DNA of 58,622 bases from Wenxinia marina DSM 24838 (GTDB lineage Bacteria; Pseudomonadota; Alphaproteobacteria; Rhodobacterales; Rhodobacteraceae), in NCBI RefSeq assembly GCF_000379485.1, contig NZ_KB902315.1:4866-63487 (forward strand), read 5' to 3'. A program made the translations under genes and the position numbers. Shown here piece after piece: positions 44,688-52,777 of this stretch; position 1 is the stretch's first letter, and every line of letters begins with the position of its first letter. The notes beneath the pieces are model-generated. The model saw only the letters and a program-made list of their open reading frames with translations. It was not told the origin of the DNA and did not search any database.

Positions 44688-45944
44688 TTACTGGGTCAGG
44701 ACCGCGGCCTCGGCCGCAATGTTGCCGATCGCCTCGTCGAGATCGCCGCCGTCGGCGAGCGCCGGCAGGTTCGACGCGATGGCCGAGCGCACCTCGTAGG
44801 TGAAGATGCCGTAGTCCACCGCCGGGACCTGGCCGAGCCAGGACGAGAAGTCCTGCCACACCGGCTGGCCGCCGAAGTAGTCGTCGGAGGTCTGGTAGGC
44901 GTCACCCTCGCGCGCGGCGAGGAGAGAGCCGACGGCGCCCTGCCCGACCAGGATGTCCTGGTAGAAGTCGACGTCGCTGCCCCACACGGTGTTGAGGAAG
45001 TCGTAAACCAGTTCCTTGTCGTCGGAGGAGTTCAGGACGTACCAGCTCGACCCGCCGAGGTTGGAGTAGTTGGTCCCGTTCGCCGCCTCCTCGACCCGCG
45101 GGATCGGCGCGACGGCCCACTGGCCGGGCATCTCGGCGGCCTTGATCGTGCCGGTGATCCAGACGCCCGTGACGGTCGAGGCGACGTCGCCGGCCAGCGA
45201 CGCCTGGTACTCGGCCCAGCTGTTGACCGGCTTCCACATGTCGGACTGCAGGATCTGCTGGTAGTCGGCGAGCGCGGCGCGGAAGTCCTCGTTGCCCTCG
45301 ATGTTCAGGCTGCCGTCCTCGTTGAAGAACCACGAGCCGGTGGATTGCAGCATCACGACGAACAGGCCCGGATCGTCGATGTCGAGAGAGATCATCGGCG
45401 TGCCCGTCGCCTCGGTCACCGCCTCGCCGATCTCGATGAAGCGGTCCCAGGTGAGGTCCTGCATGTCCTCGGCGGTGAAGCCCGCCTGCTCGATCAGGTC
45501 CGAGCGGTAGAACAGGCCGGTGACGCCGGAATCGAACGGCATGGAGTAGGTCTCGCCGTCCACGGTGGCGAGCGCGACCTTGTAGTCGGCGAAGCCGCTG
45601 TAGTCGATCACGTCGGTCAGCGGCTGGAACGCGCCGGGGAACGACAGCAGGAACTTCTGCGCCGAGTAGTCCTCGATCAGCACGATGTCGGGCAGGCCGT
45701 CCATCGTGCCGGCGGCGAGCTGCGTCTGCAGCTTCTGCTCGATCTCCTCGCGGGCGAATTCCTGGTAGTCGAGGACGAAGTCGGGATGCCCGGCCTCCTG
45801 ATAGGCGGCGGCGGCGGCCTCCATCGCGGCGCCGTTGAAGTTCGGGTCCCAGGCCCAGACGGTCAGTTCCTGCGCCAGCGCCGGACCGGCCAGCAGGCCG
45901 ACGGCGGTGGACGCGAAAAGGCTGCGCCGGAATACGGTCGTCAT
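44688..45944 (-). CDS. sugar ABC transporter substrate-binding protein (family 1)
   Basis: This 418-residue periplasmic binding protein has a signal peptide cleaved at PALAQE (residue ~25). The mature part is a family 1 extracellular solute-binding fold (ELTVWAWDPNFNGAAMEAAA, GLPDIVLIEDYSAQKFLLSF, YSMPFDSGVTGLFYRSDLIE). The neighbouring GH2 enzyme suggests a beta-linked oligosaccharide or glycoside as ligand. GGGAGGAGA precedes the ATG. It is the first transport gene after the LacI regulator. Confidence 0.94.
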   Translation of the reverse strand: MTTVFRRSLFASTAVGLLAGPALAQELTVWAWDPNFNGAAMEAAAAAYQEAGHPDFVLDYQEFAREEIEQKLQTQLAAGTMDGLPDIVLIEDYSAQKFLLSFPGAFQPLTDVIDYSGFADYKVALATVDGETYSMPFDSGVTGLFYRSDLIEQAGFTAEDMQDLTWDRFIEIGEAVTEATGTPMISLDIDDPGLFVVMLQSTGSWFFNEDGSLNIEGNEDFRAALADYQQILQSDMWKPVNSWAEYQASLAGDVASTVTGVWITGTIKAAEMPGQWAVAPIPRVEEAANGTNYSNLGGSSWYVLNSSDDKELVYDFLNTVWGSDVDFYQDILVGQGAVGSLLAAREGDAYQTSDDYFGGQPVWQDFSSWLGQVPAVDYGIFTYEVRSAIASNLPALADGGDLDEAIGNIAAEAAVLTQ

Positions 45945-46028
45945 GTGGTGTCTCCTCCCAATGGGCGGAGGCCGCTCGTTCGGTGGTGGCCCCCTCCGAG
46001 GCAGAGGTTAGACACCGGCCGATGAGTC

Positions 46029-46052
46029 GATCAAGAGTTTACTAAAGTTTAC
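46029..46052 (-). promoter_or_regulatory. candidate LacI-operon control region with direct repeats
   Basis: Two AGTTTAC copies (46036-46042 and 46046-46052) are 10 bp apart, on one helix face, beside a TTGATC -35-like element on the minus strand (46034-46029). They lie between the lacI-type gene end and the binding-protein start. The site is AT-rich in very GC-rich surroundings. No convincing -10 box is visible, so this is tentative. Confidence 0.35.
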
Positions 46053-47128
46053 CCCGAGGCCGGCAAACGTCCCGCGTCGGCGCCCGGTGCCGCCGGTGCG
46101 CGGGTGCTGCCGCGCCAGACGATCTTGGTCTCGATGTTGACCTGCCGGGCAAGGTCGCGGCCGGCGAACCGCTCGGCCAGCAGGTCCACCGCCTGCCGCC
46201 CGATCGTCTCCGCCGGCAGGCGCACGGTGGTGAGCGGCGGCGACAGGAAGCGCGCGGCCGAGATGTCGTTGAAGCTCGCCACGGCGATGTCCTGCGGGAT
46301 CTTCAGCCCCCGCTCGTGGATCGCGCGGTAGGCGCCCATCGCCATCGTGTCGTTCGTCACGATCAGCGCGTCGGGCCGCGGATTGCGGTCCAGCAGCAGT
46401 CCGGCGACGGAGTGCCCGCTCTCCTCGCTGTTCTCGCCGAGGACCAGCAGCCTCTCGTCGAACCTGCCCCGCTCGTTCATCCAGGCGGCGTAGGCGCGCG
46501 CCCTCGGCTCTCGCTTGGTCGGCGCGTGATCCTCGGCCCAGCCGGCCATGGCGATCCGCCGGTAACCGAGCTCGTCTAGCGCGGTCAGCAGCTTTTCCGT
46601 GGCGAGCCGCAGGTCGCTGCCGACCATGTCGATGCCGTCGCCCGGCGGGTGCCAGTCGACGCAGACGATGGGGACGTTGCGCGCCCGGAGCGCCGCCATC
46701 TCGGTCTCGGCGTGCCAGCCGATGACGATGATTCCGCGCACCTCGCGCGGGATCTGGGGCACCGCGCCGTCGTGGCTGCGGTAGATCTTGGTCACCTCGA
46801 CCTGCAGGGCGGCGCATCGGCTCTCGATCCCGAGGCGCATGGCGACGAAGTAGGGGTCGCGGAACTCGCTGTCGGGCGTGCGGAAGTGCAGCAGCGCGAT
46901 GCGCTTCACGCTCCCCGCGGCGACCAGGCGCGGCTTCCGGCGGCGGGGCTCGTAGTTCATCGCCTCGGCCGTCTCGATCACCGACTGGCGCGTGGCGTCC
47001 CCGACCGACAAGGTGGGATCGTAATTCAGCACGCGCGACACGGTCGCGACGGAGACGCCCACGCGCTCCGCGATGTGCCGAAGGGTCACCGCCCCCCGCC
47101 GCTCCGACCTGTCGTCATCCCGAGGCAT
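46049..47128 (-). CDS. LacI family transcriptional regulator
   Basis: This protein of about 359 residues has an N-terminal LacI HTH (VTLRHIAERVGVSVATVSRV then LNYD) and a C-terminal periplasmic-binding-like sensor domain (PDALIVTNDTMAMGAYRAIH, IAVASFNDISAARFLSPPLT). The start at 47128 (MPRDDDRSERRG) leaves 13 residues before the HTH; a GTG at 47089 would give the compact VTLRHIAE start and is a good alternative. It heads the sugar operon in the same direction and probably represses it until the glycoside or its product binds. Confidence 0.92.
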   Translation of the reverse strand: MPRDDDRSERRGAVTLRHIAERVGVSVATVSRVLNYDPTLSVGDATRQSVIETAEAMNYEPRRRKPRLVAAGSVKRIALLHFRTPDSEFRDPYFVAMRLGIESRCAALQVEVTKIYRSHDGAVPQIPREVRGIIVIGWHAETEMAALRARNVPIVCVDWHPPGDGIDMVGSDLRLATEKLLTALDELGYRRIAMAGWAEDHAPTKREPRARAYAAWMNERGRFDERLLVLGENSEESGHSVAGLLLDRNPRPDALIVTNDTMAMGAYRAIHERGLKIPQDIAVASFNDISAARFLSPPLTTVRLPAETIGRQAVDLLAERFAGRDLARQVNIETKIVWRGSTRAPAAPGADAGRLPASG

Positions 47129-47204
47129 GCCTGCCGGTGTCGCACATGCGCCTAGGGCACGGCAACATGGCCGGTTGCGCCGGCCGCGGCCGACGGCCCC
47201 CCGG

Positions 47205-47220
47205 TATAGTTCACGTGTAC
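47205..47220 (+). promoter_or_regulatory. candidate control site in the 394-bp gap before the TAXI operon
   Basis: A TATAGT -10-like hexamer (47205-47210) abuts a near-perfect dyad, GTTCACGTGTAC (47209-47220). It is 300 bp before the TAXI receptor start. The rest of 47129-47522 shows no convincing gene; a 67-codon frame at 47246-47449 is noted but not accepted. Confidence 0.3.
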
Positions 47221-47522
47221 GCGCCGATCTGCGGGGATATCGTCGATGACCTTGACGACCGGTCACGCCCGCTTCACGCCGCTGAGCGAACGCCTCCGCA
47301 CCACAGGGCTGCCGATCATGCCGTCCACGCCGCTCGACCTGATGCCGGAGCGCCGGCATCGTCATCCTCCTGCCAGACAGGCCTCTGGCGGTTTCCCGCC
47401 CCGTCCGTGGCAGATCGTCGCCCGGCGGTTCGCCCCGAATGGCAGGTAGTCCTTACGGTCATGGCGCGCGCCGGGCTTTGGTGCGGCCATTCGCAAGACG
47501 CGAACGACGAGGGAGGAAACCA

Positions 47523-48476
47523 ATGTCGTATCTCGCCACCGCTCTGCGCGGCTCTGCCGTCGCATGTGTCCTGGCCGTGCCGGCCGCCGGCCATGCGCAG
47601 GACTTCATCAACGTGCTGACCGGGGGGACGTCCGGCGTCTACTACCCGCTCGGCGTCGGGCTTTCCAACATCTACGCCGAGAACATCGACGGCGTTCGCA
47701 CGCAGGTGCAGTCGACCAAGGCCTCGGTCGAGAACCTGAACCTGCTGCAGGACGGCCGGGGCGAGCTCGCCTTCGCGCTGGGCGACAGCGTCGCGGCCGC
47801 GTGGGCCGGCGACGCCGAGGCCGGCTTCGAGGCGCCGCTCGACCAGCTCCGCGGGATCGCGGGCATCTACCCGAACTACATCCAGATCGTCGCCTCGGCC
47901 GAAAGCGGAGCGACGACGCTGGCGGACCTCGCCGGCATGGCCGTGTCGGTCGGCGCCCCGGCCTCGGGGACCGAGCTGAACGCCCGCGCCATCCTCGGCG
48001 CGGCGGGCATGTCCTACGACGATCTCGGCATGACCGAGTACCTGCCCTTCGCTGAGTCCGTCGAGCTGATGAAGAACCGGCAGATCGACGCGACGCTGCA
48101 ATCGGCGGGCCTCGGCGTGGCCTCGATCCGCGACCTGTCGACCTCGGTCGACATCCAGGTCGTCTCGATCCCGGCCGAGATCGCCGAGACGCTGGGCGCG
48201 CCGTACCAGGCCGCGACCATTCCCGCCGGCACCTACGACGGCCAGGACGAGGACGTCCCGACCATCGCCATCTCGAACTACCTCGTCACCCATGCGGGTG
48301 TGTCGGACGACGTCGCCTACGAGATGACGCGTCTGCTGTTCGAGAACATCGAGACGCTGACTGCCTCGCACCAGGCGGCGGCGGACATCGTGCTGGAGAG
48401 CGCGCTCGACGGGATGCCGATCCCGCTGCATCCCGGCGCCGAGCGGTTCTACCGCGAGCAGGGCATGATCGACTGA
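47523..48476 (+). CDS. TAXI family TRAP transporter solute-binding subunit
   Basis: This 317-residue periplasmic receptor has a signal peptide ending at AGHAQD (residue ~26). The mature start FINVLTGGTSGVYYPLGVGL is the TAXI family signature. TKASVENLNLLQDGRGELAF, IQIVASAESGATTLADLAGM and PAEIAETLGAPYQAATIPAG follow. TAXI receptors bind organic acids or glutamate-like compounds. GGAGGAAACC precedes the ATG. It starts a five-gene operon with permease, DUF1850 and a two-component system. Confidence 0.95.
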   Translation: MSYLATALRGSAVACVLAVPAAGHAQDFINVLTGGTSGVYYPLGVGLSNIYAENIDGVRTQVQSTKASVENLNLLQDGRGELAFALGDSVAAAWAGDAEAGFEAPLDQLRGIAGIYPNYIQIVASAESGATTLADLAGMAVSVGAPASGTELNARAILGAAGMSYDDLGMTEYLPFAESVELMKNRQIDATLQSAGLGVASIRDLSTSVDIQVVSIPAEIAETLGAPYQAATIPAGTYDGQDEDVPTIAISNYLVTHAGVSDDVAYEMTRLLFENIETLTASHQAAADIVLESALDGMPIPLHPGAERFYREQGMID

Positions 48477-48485
48477 TCGGCCTTC

Positions 48486-48510
48486 GGGGCGCTGCCTGTC
48501 GCGGCGCCCC
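48486..48510 (+). terminator. intra-operon hairpin between TAXI receptor and permease genes
   Basis: GGGGCGCTGC (48486-48495) pairs with GCGGCGCCCC (48501-48510) with one G-T wobble around CTGTC. It begins 9 bp after the receptor stop. It parallels the hairpin at 44657 in the sugar operon and probably favours receptor over permease expression. Confidence 0.65.
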
Positions 48511-48531
48511 TCTTCCCTCCGGGAGACTTCC

Positions 48532-50604
48532 ATGTCCGACACCGCCACCCCGCCCGTCCCGGCGGAGTCCCACGGCGTGCGCTTTCCCGCGGGCGCGGTG
48601 GGCCGCGTCCTGTTCTGGGTCGCCGTCGCCTTCTCTATCTTCCAGATCGTCACCGCCGCGCACCTGATTTCGATGCCGAGCCAGGTCGTCCGGGCGGTCC
48701 ATGTCGGCTTCCTCTGCGCGCTCACCTTCCCCTTGATTGCCTACGCGAAGGAGGCGGGCCCGGCCCTGAAGGCGCTGGCCTGGGCACTGGCGGCCGCGTC
48801 GGTCGCGGTCGCGGCCTACCAGTGGTGGGAATACCGCGACCTCATCATGCGCGCCGGGCGGCCGACCTCGCTGGACATCGCCATCGGCGTCACGCTGCTC
48901 GTCACCGTCTTCGCCGCCGGCTACGCGATGATGGGGATCGCGCTGCCGATCATCTCGGGCGCCTTCCTCGCCTATTGCCTGTTCGGCCAGCACCTGCCGT
49001 TTCCGCTGAACCACCGCGGCTACGACTTCGAGCAGGTGATCGACCACATGGGCTTCGGGACCGAGGGCATCTACGGGATCCCGGTCTACGTCTCGTCGAC
49101 CTACATCTTCCTGTTCATCCTGTTCGGCTCGTTCCTGGAACGCGCCGGGATGATCCGCCTCTTCACCGACGTCTCGATGGGCCTGTTCGGCCACCGGCAG
49201 GGCGGCGCGGCCAAGGTGTCGGTCGTCTCCTCGGGGCTGATGGGCACGATCTCGGGCTCGGGCGTCGCCAACGTCGTGACCACGGGCCAGTTCACCATCC
49301 CGCTGATGAAGCGCTTCGGCTACCGGGCGGAGTTCGCGGGGGGCGTGGAATCCACCGCGTCCATGGGCGGGCAGATTATGCCGCCGGTCATGGGCGCGGT
49401 CGCGTTCATCATGGCAGAGACCATCGACGTGCCGTACGTCGAAGTGGTGAAGGCCGCCATCGTCCCGGCCCTCCTCTACTTCGCGTCCGCCTTCTGGATC
49501 GTGCACCTCGAGGCCGGAAAGTTCGCGCTGAAGGGCCTGCCGAAGGCCGAGCTGCCGTCGCCGCTGGCGGCGGTGAAGGCGGGGTGGATGCTGCTGGTGC
49601 CGCTCATCATCCTCGTCGTGCTGCTGTTCGGCGGCTATACGCCGCTCTTCGCCGGCACCGTGGGCCTCGGCCTCACCGTGCTGCTGATCCTCGGCGGGAC
49701 GGCGGTGCTGGGTCTGCCGGAGGGGGTGCTGCGCATCGTCTTCTGGATCGGCCTCGGCCTCGTCGCGGCGGCGTTCCTGCAGTTCGGCATCGACGTGCTG
49801 CTGGCGGCCATCGCGGCGCTGGTGCTGTGGTGCGCCGTCACGCGGGGCGGGAGGCGGACGCTGGGCGACATCCGCGACAGCCTCGCCGACGGGGCGCGGA
49901 CGGCGCTGCCCGTGGGCGTCGCCTGCGCGCTGGTGGGCGTCATCATCGGAACGATGACGCTGACCGGGGCGGCGAACACGTTCGGGCAGTTCATCGTCTC
50001 CATCGGGCAGGACAGCCTGTTCCTGTCGCTGGTGCTGACGATGATCACCTGCATCTTCCTCGGCATGGGGATCCCGACGATCCCCAACTACATCATCACC
50101 TCCTCCATCGCCGGCCCCGCCCTCCTCGACCTCGGCGTGCCGCTGATCGTGTCCCACATGTTCGTCTTCTACTTCGGCATCCTCGCGGATCTCACGCCGC
50201 CCGTCGCTCTGGCCTGCTTCGCCGCGGCGCCGATCGCCAAGGCGGGGGGCCTGCGGATCTCGATGGAGGCGATCAAGGTCGCGGCGGCGGGCTTCGTCAT
50301 CCCGTTCATGGCGGTCTACACGCCGGTCCTGATGCTGCAGCCCGGCGGGCCGCTGGCGGAGGCCATCGGGTTCTGGCCGGCGGTCGTCTACGTGATCCTC
50401 AAGACCGTGGTCTCCATCGCGCTCTGGGGGATCGCGGTGATCGGCTGGATGGGCCGGCCGCTGAACTGGGGCATCCGCGGGGTGGCGATGGTGGCGGCGT
50501 TCACGCTGATCGCCTCGGTCCCGATGACCGACGAGATCGGCTTCGCCCTCGCGGCGCTGGCGGCCGGGACGATCTGGTGGGTCAACCGCAGGGTCGTCGC
50601 GTGA
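48532..50604 (+). CDS. TRAP transporter fused permease (4TM/12TM)
   Basis: This 690-residue inner membrane protein fuses the small DctQ-like and large DctM-like TRAP subunits, as is usual in TAXI systems. The large-subunit signatures are GLMGTISGSGVANVVTTGQF, FGYRAEFAGGVESTASMGGQ then IMPPVMGAVAFIMAE, and MGIPTIPNYIITSSIAGPAL. About 17-18 hydrophobic segments are visible. Its TGA overlaps the GTG start of the DUF1850 gene (GTGA). Confidence 0.95.
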   Translation: MSDTATPPVPAESHGVRFPAGAVGRVLFWVAVAFSIFQIVTAAHLISMPSQVVRAVHVGFLCALTFPLIAYAKEAGPALKALAWALAAASVAVAAYQWWEYRDLIMRAGRPTSLDIAIGVTLLVTVFAAGYAMMGIALPIISGAFLAYCLFGQHLPFPLNHRGYDFEQVIDHMGFGTEGIYGIPVYVSSTYIFLFILFGSFLERAGMIRLFTDVSMGLFGHRQGGAAKVSVVSSGLMGTISGSGVANVVTTGQFTIPLMKRFGYRAEFAGGVESTASMGGQIMPPVMGAVAFIMAETIDVPYVEVVKAAIVPALLYFASAFWIVHLEAGKFALKGLPKAELPSPLAAVKAGWMLLVPLIILVVLLFGGYTPLFAGTVGLGLTVLLILGGTAVLGLPEGVLRIVFWIGLGLVAAAFLQFGIDVLLAAIAALVLWCAVTRGGRRTLGDIRDSLADGARTALPVGVACALVGVIIGTMTLTGAANTFGQFIVSIGQDSLFLSLVLTMITCIFLGMGIPTIPNYIITSSIAGPALLDLGVPLIVSHMFVFYFGILADLTPPVALACFAAAPIAKAGGLRISMEAIKVAAAGFVIPFMAVYTPVLMLQPGGPLAEAIGFWPAVVYVILKTVVSIALWGIAVIGWMGRPLNWGIRGVAMVAAFTLIASVPMTDEIGFALAALAAGTIWWVNRRVVA

Positions 50605-50960
50605 CCTGCCTCGCCGTCGGCACGGCGCTGCTGGCGCTGACGGACCCGGTCGTGACGCTGGGCTGGACGCACTCGGTCGAGCGCACCGGGTGGGTCGAGA
50701 CGTGGGAGGTCGGCGACGGCGGCCTGACGCTCCTCTCGTCGGCGCTGAAGGGGTCCGGTGCGGGGATGGAGCCGGGGCCGGAGGCGCGGCTGGTGGACGG
50801 CTGGTGGGTCTCGCCCGGCGGGCTGACCGTGCCGCAGATCGTCCTCGCCGCCTCTGGCAAAACGGTCTCGCCCTGGAGGCTGTGCGCCGACGGCGCCTGC
50901 CGCGCGCTGGGGGCCGATCCGGGGGCGCCGGTGACGCTCGCCCCCTGCCCGGAGCGGTGA
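50601..50960 (+). CDS. DUF1850 family protein
   Basis: This 119-residue protein matches the DUF1850 pattern, which almost always accompanies TAXI TRAP permeases: LTDPVVTLGWTHSVERTGWV then ETWEV, followed by ALKGSGAGMEPGPEARLVDG and WWVSP. The N-terminus is weakly hydrophobic. The GTG start overlaps the permease stop, so it is coupled. Its role in transport is not established. Two cysteines near the C-terminus (RLCADGACRAL) could form a disulfide if exported. Confidence 0.9.
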   Translation: MTCLAVGTALLALTDPVVTLGWTHSVERTGWVETWEVGDGGLTLLSSALKGSGAGMEPGPEARLVDGWWVSPGGLTVPQIVLAASGKTVSPWRLCADGACRALGADPGAPVTLAPCPER

Positions 50961-51004
50961 AAGCCCTTTCGACAAGACGCCGCCGCCGTGCCACTGATGA
51001 CGGC

Positions 51005-52777
51005 ATGTCGCGCCTCCTCGCCCTGCCCTTCGTCCTGCCCGCGCTCCTCTGCGCCGCGCTCGGGACCCTCGCCGGGCTGGCCACTTGGGAGATCGCGACC
51101 GGCACCGCGGCGGAGCGGCTGGAGCGCTCGCTCCTCCTCGCCGGCCGCGGCGTCGAGGCCGGGGTGGAGCGGTTCCGCCCGCTGCCCTCGGTCATGCTGG
51201 AGGATCCGCGCATCCGCGCCGCCATCGCCGGGCCGGACGATCCCGCCCGCATCGCGGCGGCCAACGGCGCGCTGGAGGTGGCGGCGCGCCGGGCCGGGGC
51301 CGACCAGCTGTACCTGATGGACGCGGGCGGCACGACCATCGCGGCCAGCAACTGGGCGGAGGAGAACACCTTCCTCGGCCAGAACTACGCCTTCCGCCCC
51401 TACTTCACCGAGGCGCTGGAGACCGGCGTCGGCCGGTTCTACGCGGTCGGCGTCACCACCGGAGAGCCGGGCTACTTCCTGTCCACCCGGGCCGAGGTGG
51501 CGGGGCGCACCGCCGTGATGGTGGTGAAGGTGGATCTGCGCCACCTGCCGCAGGACTGGGCGCGCACCGGCGTCACCCTCGCCCTCGCCGACCGGCACGG
51601 GATCGTCATCCTGTCGGGCGACCCCGACTGGCTGTACCGCCCGCTTCGGCCGCTGGACGCGGACCGGGCGGAGGCGATTCTCGGCACCCGCGCCTATGCC
51701 GGCATCCCGGTCACCCGCTCCGCCCCGCTGACCGGGACCGGCGGTACCGTCGGCGGCCCGGGCGGCGAGAGCATGCTGCGGGCGCTGGTCCTGCCGGTCG
51801 ACGACTGGCAGCTCCTCGCCGCCGCGCCGCTCGCCCCCGCCTGGCGCCTCGCCTGGGGTGCGGCGGCGGTCGGTGCGCTGGCGGGGCTGATGCTGTCGGC
51901 GCTGCTGCGCGTGCGCCTGCAGCGGCAGCGTCTGCTGCAGATGCGCCTGCGTCAGGGCGAATTGCTGGAGCGGCGGGTCGCGGAGCGGACAGAAGCCCTC
52001 GGCCGCGAGATCGAGGAGCGGCGGCAGGCCGAGGCGGACCTGCGCGCCGCGCAGGACGCGCTCGTCCAGTCCGAGAAGATGGCCGCCCTCGGACGGATGT
52101 CCGCCGCCATCGTCCACGAGATCAGCCAGCCGCTCGCCGCGATGGAGGCCTCGCTCGCCGCCGCGCTGCTGTCCGGCGGGATCGAGACCGACGCCGCCCG
52201 CGGCCGGGTCGAGAAGGCGCGCGCCCACATCCGGCGGATGCTGCGCACCATCAAGCACCTCAAGAGCTTCTCGCGGAAGGAAGCGGTCGCCGCCCGGCCG
52301 GTCACGGTGGACGACGCGATCCGCTCGGCGCTGGAGATCGCGGGCCTGCGCGCGACGGACGGCGCGGCAATCGTCTTCCGGCCCGCCGGCCCCTCGCCGG
52401 TCGCGATGGCCGGCCAGGTGCGGCTGGAGCAGGTGCTCGTGAACCTGCTGTCGAACGCGCTCGACGCGGTGGCGGACCGGCCGGACGGGCGGATCGAGGT
52501 GACGCGGCACGAGGCGGGCGGCCGTGTGACGATCACCGTGACGGACAACGGCCCCGGCATCCCGCGCGCCCTCCTCGCCCGGATCGGCGAGCCGTTCTTC
52601 AGCACCAAGTCGGGAGGCGAGAGCCTGGGCCTCGGCCTGTCGATCTCGCGCACCATCGTCGAGGAGTTCGGCGGCGCGTTCGAGATCGGCCCCGCCCCAG
52701 GCGGCGGCACCCGGGCGCGGATCGCGCTGGACGCGCTCGGCACCTCGGGCCGGACGGACGGGATTGCGGCGGAATGA
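51005..52777 (+). CDS. DctB-like sensor histidine kinase
   Basis: This 590-residue inner membrane kinase has TM1 at residues ~6-28, a periplasmic dCache-like sensor domain (~35-270; GQNYAFRPYFTEALETGVGR), TM2 near 282-302, a coiled coil and a kinase core. The phosphorylated His is His371 in AAIVHEISQPLAAMEA. The N box is VLVNLLSNALDAV, with DNGPGIP and a GGESLGLGLSISRTIVEEFG G-box. DctB-type kinases sense dicarboxylates. It lies 44 bp after the DUF1850 gene and overlaps the regulator gene (ATGA), so it probably senses the substrate of this TRAP system. Confidence 0.94.
   Translation: MSRLLALPFVLPALLCAALGTLAGLATWEIATGTAAERLERSLLLAGRGVEAGVERFRPLPSVMLEDPRIRAAIAGPDDPARIAAANGALEVAARRAGADQLYLMDAGGTTIAASNWAEENTFLGQNYAFRPYFTEALETGVGRFYAVGVTTGEPGYFLSTRAEVAGRTAVMVVKVDLRHLPQDWARTGVTLALADRHGIVILSGDPDWLYRPLRPLDADRAEAILGTRAYAGIPVTRSAPLTGTGGTVGGPGGESMLRALVLPVDDWQLLAAAPLAPAWRLAWGAAAVGALAGLMLSALLRVRLQRQRLLQMRLRQGELLERRVAERTEALGREIEERRQAEADLRAAQDALVQSEKMAALGRMSAAIVHEISQPLAAMEASLAAALLSGGIETDAARGRVEKARAHIRRMLRTIKHLKSFSRKEAVAARPVTVDDAIRSALEIAGLRATDGAAIVFRPAGPSPVAMAGQVRLEQVLVNLLSNALDAVADRPDGRIEVTRHEAGGRVTITVTDNGPGIPRALLARIGEPFFSTKSGGESLGLGLSISRTIVEEFGGAFEIGPAPGGGTRARIALDALGTSGRTDGIAAE

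Noticed and set aside
47129-47365. N-terminal extension of the LacI regulator
   Set aside because: The extra 79 residues are Arg-rich and precede a complete LacI HTH start, so they are taken as open-frame noise.
47246-47449. 67-codon plus-strand frame in the lacI-TAXI gap
   Set aside because: No convincing ribosome binding site, no recognisable family and Arg/Pro/His-rich composition; kept only as a note in the regulatory region entry.
47440-47522. Possible sigma-54 promoter before the TAXI operon
   Set aside because: No GG-N10-GC element with the TGGCAC/TTGC context was found, in line with the regulator lacking GAFTGA.
48286-51369. Very long open frame (about 1000 codons) on the minus strand
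   Set aside because: It is antisense to the TRAP permease, DUF1850 and kinase genes, has an Arg/His/Gln/Asp-rich unnatural composition and no domain pattern; it is a by-product of extreme GC content.
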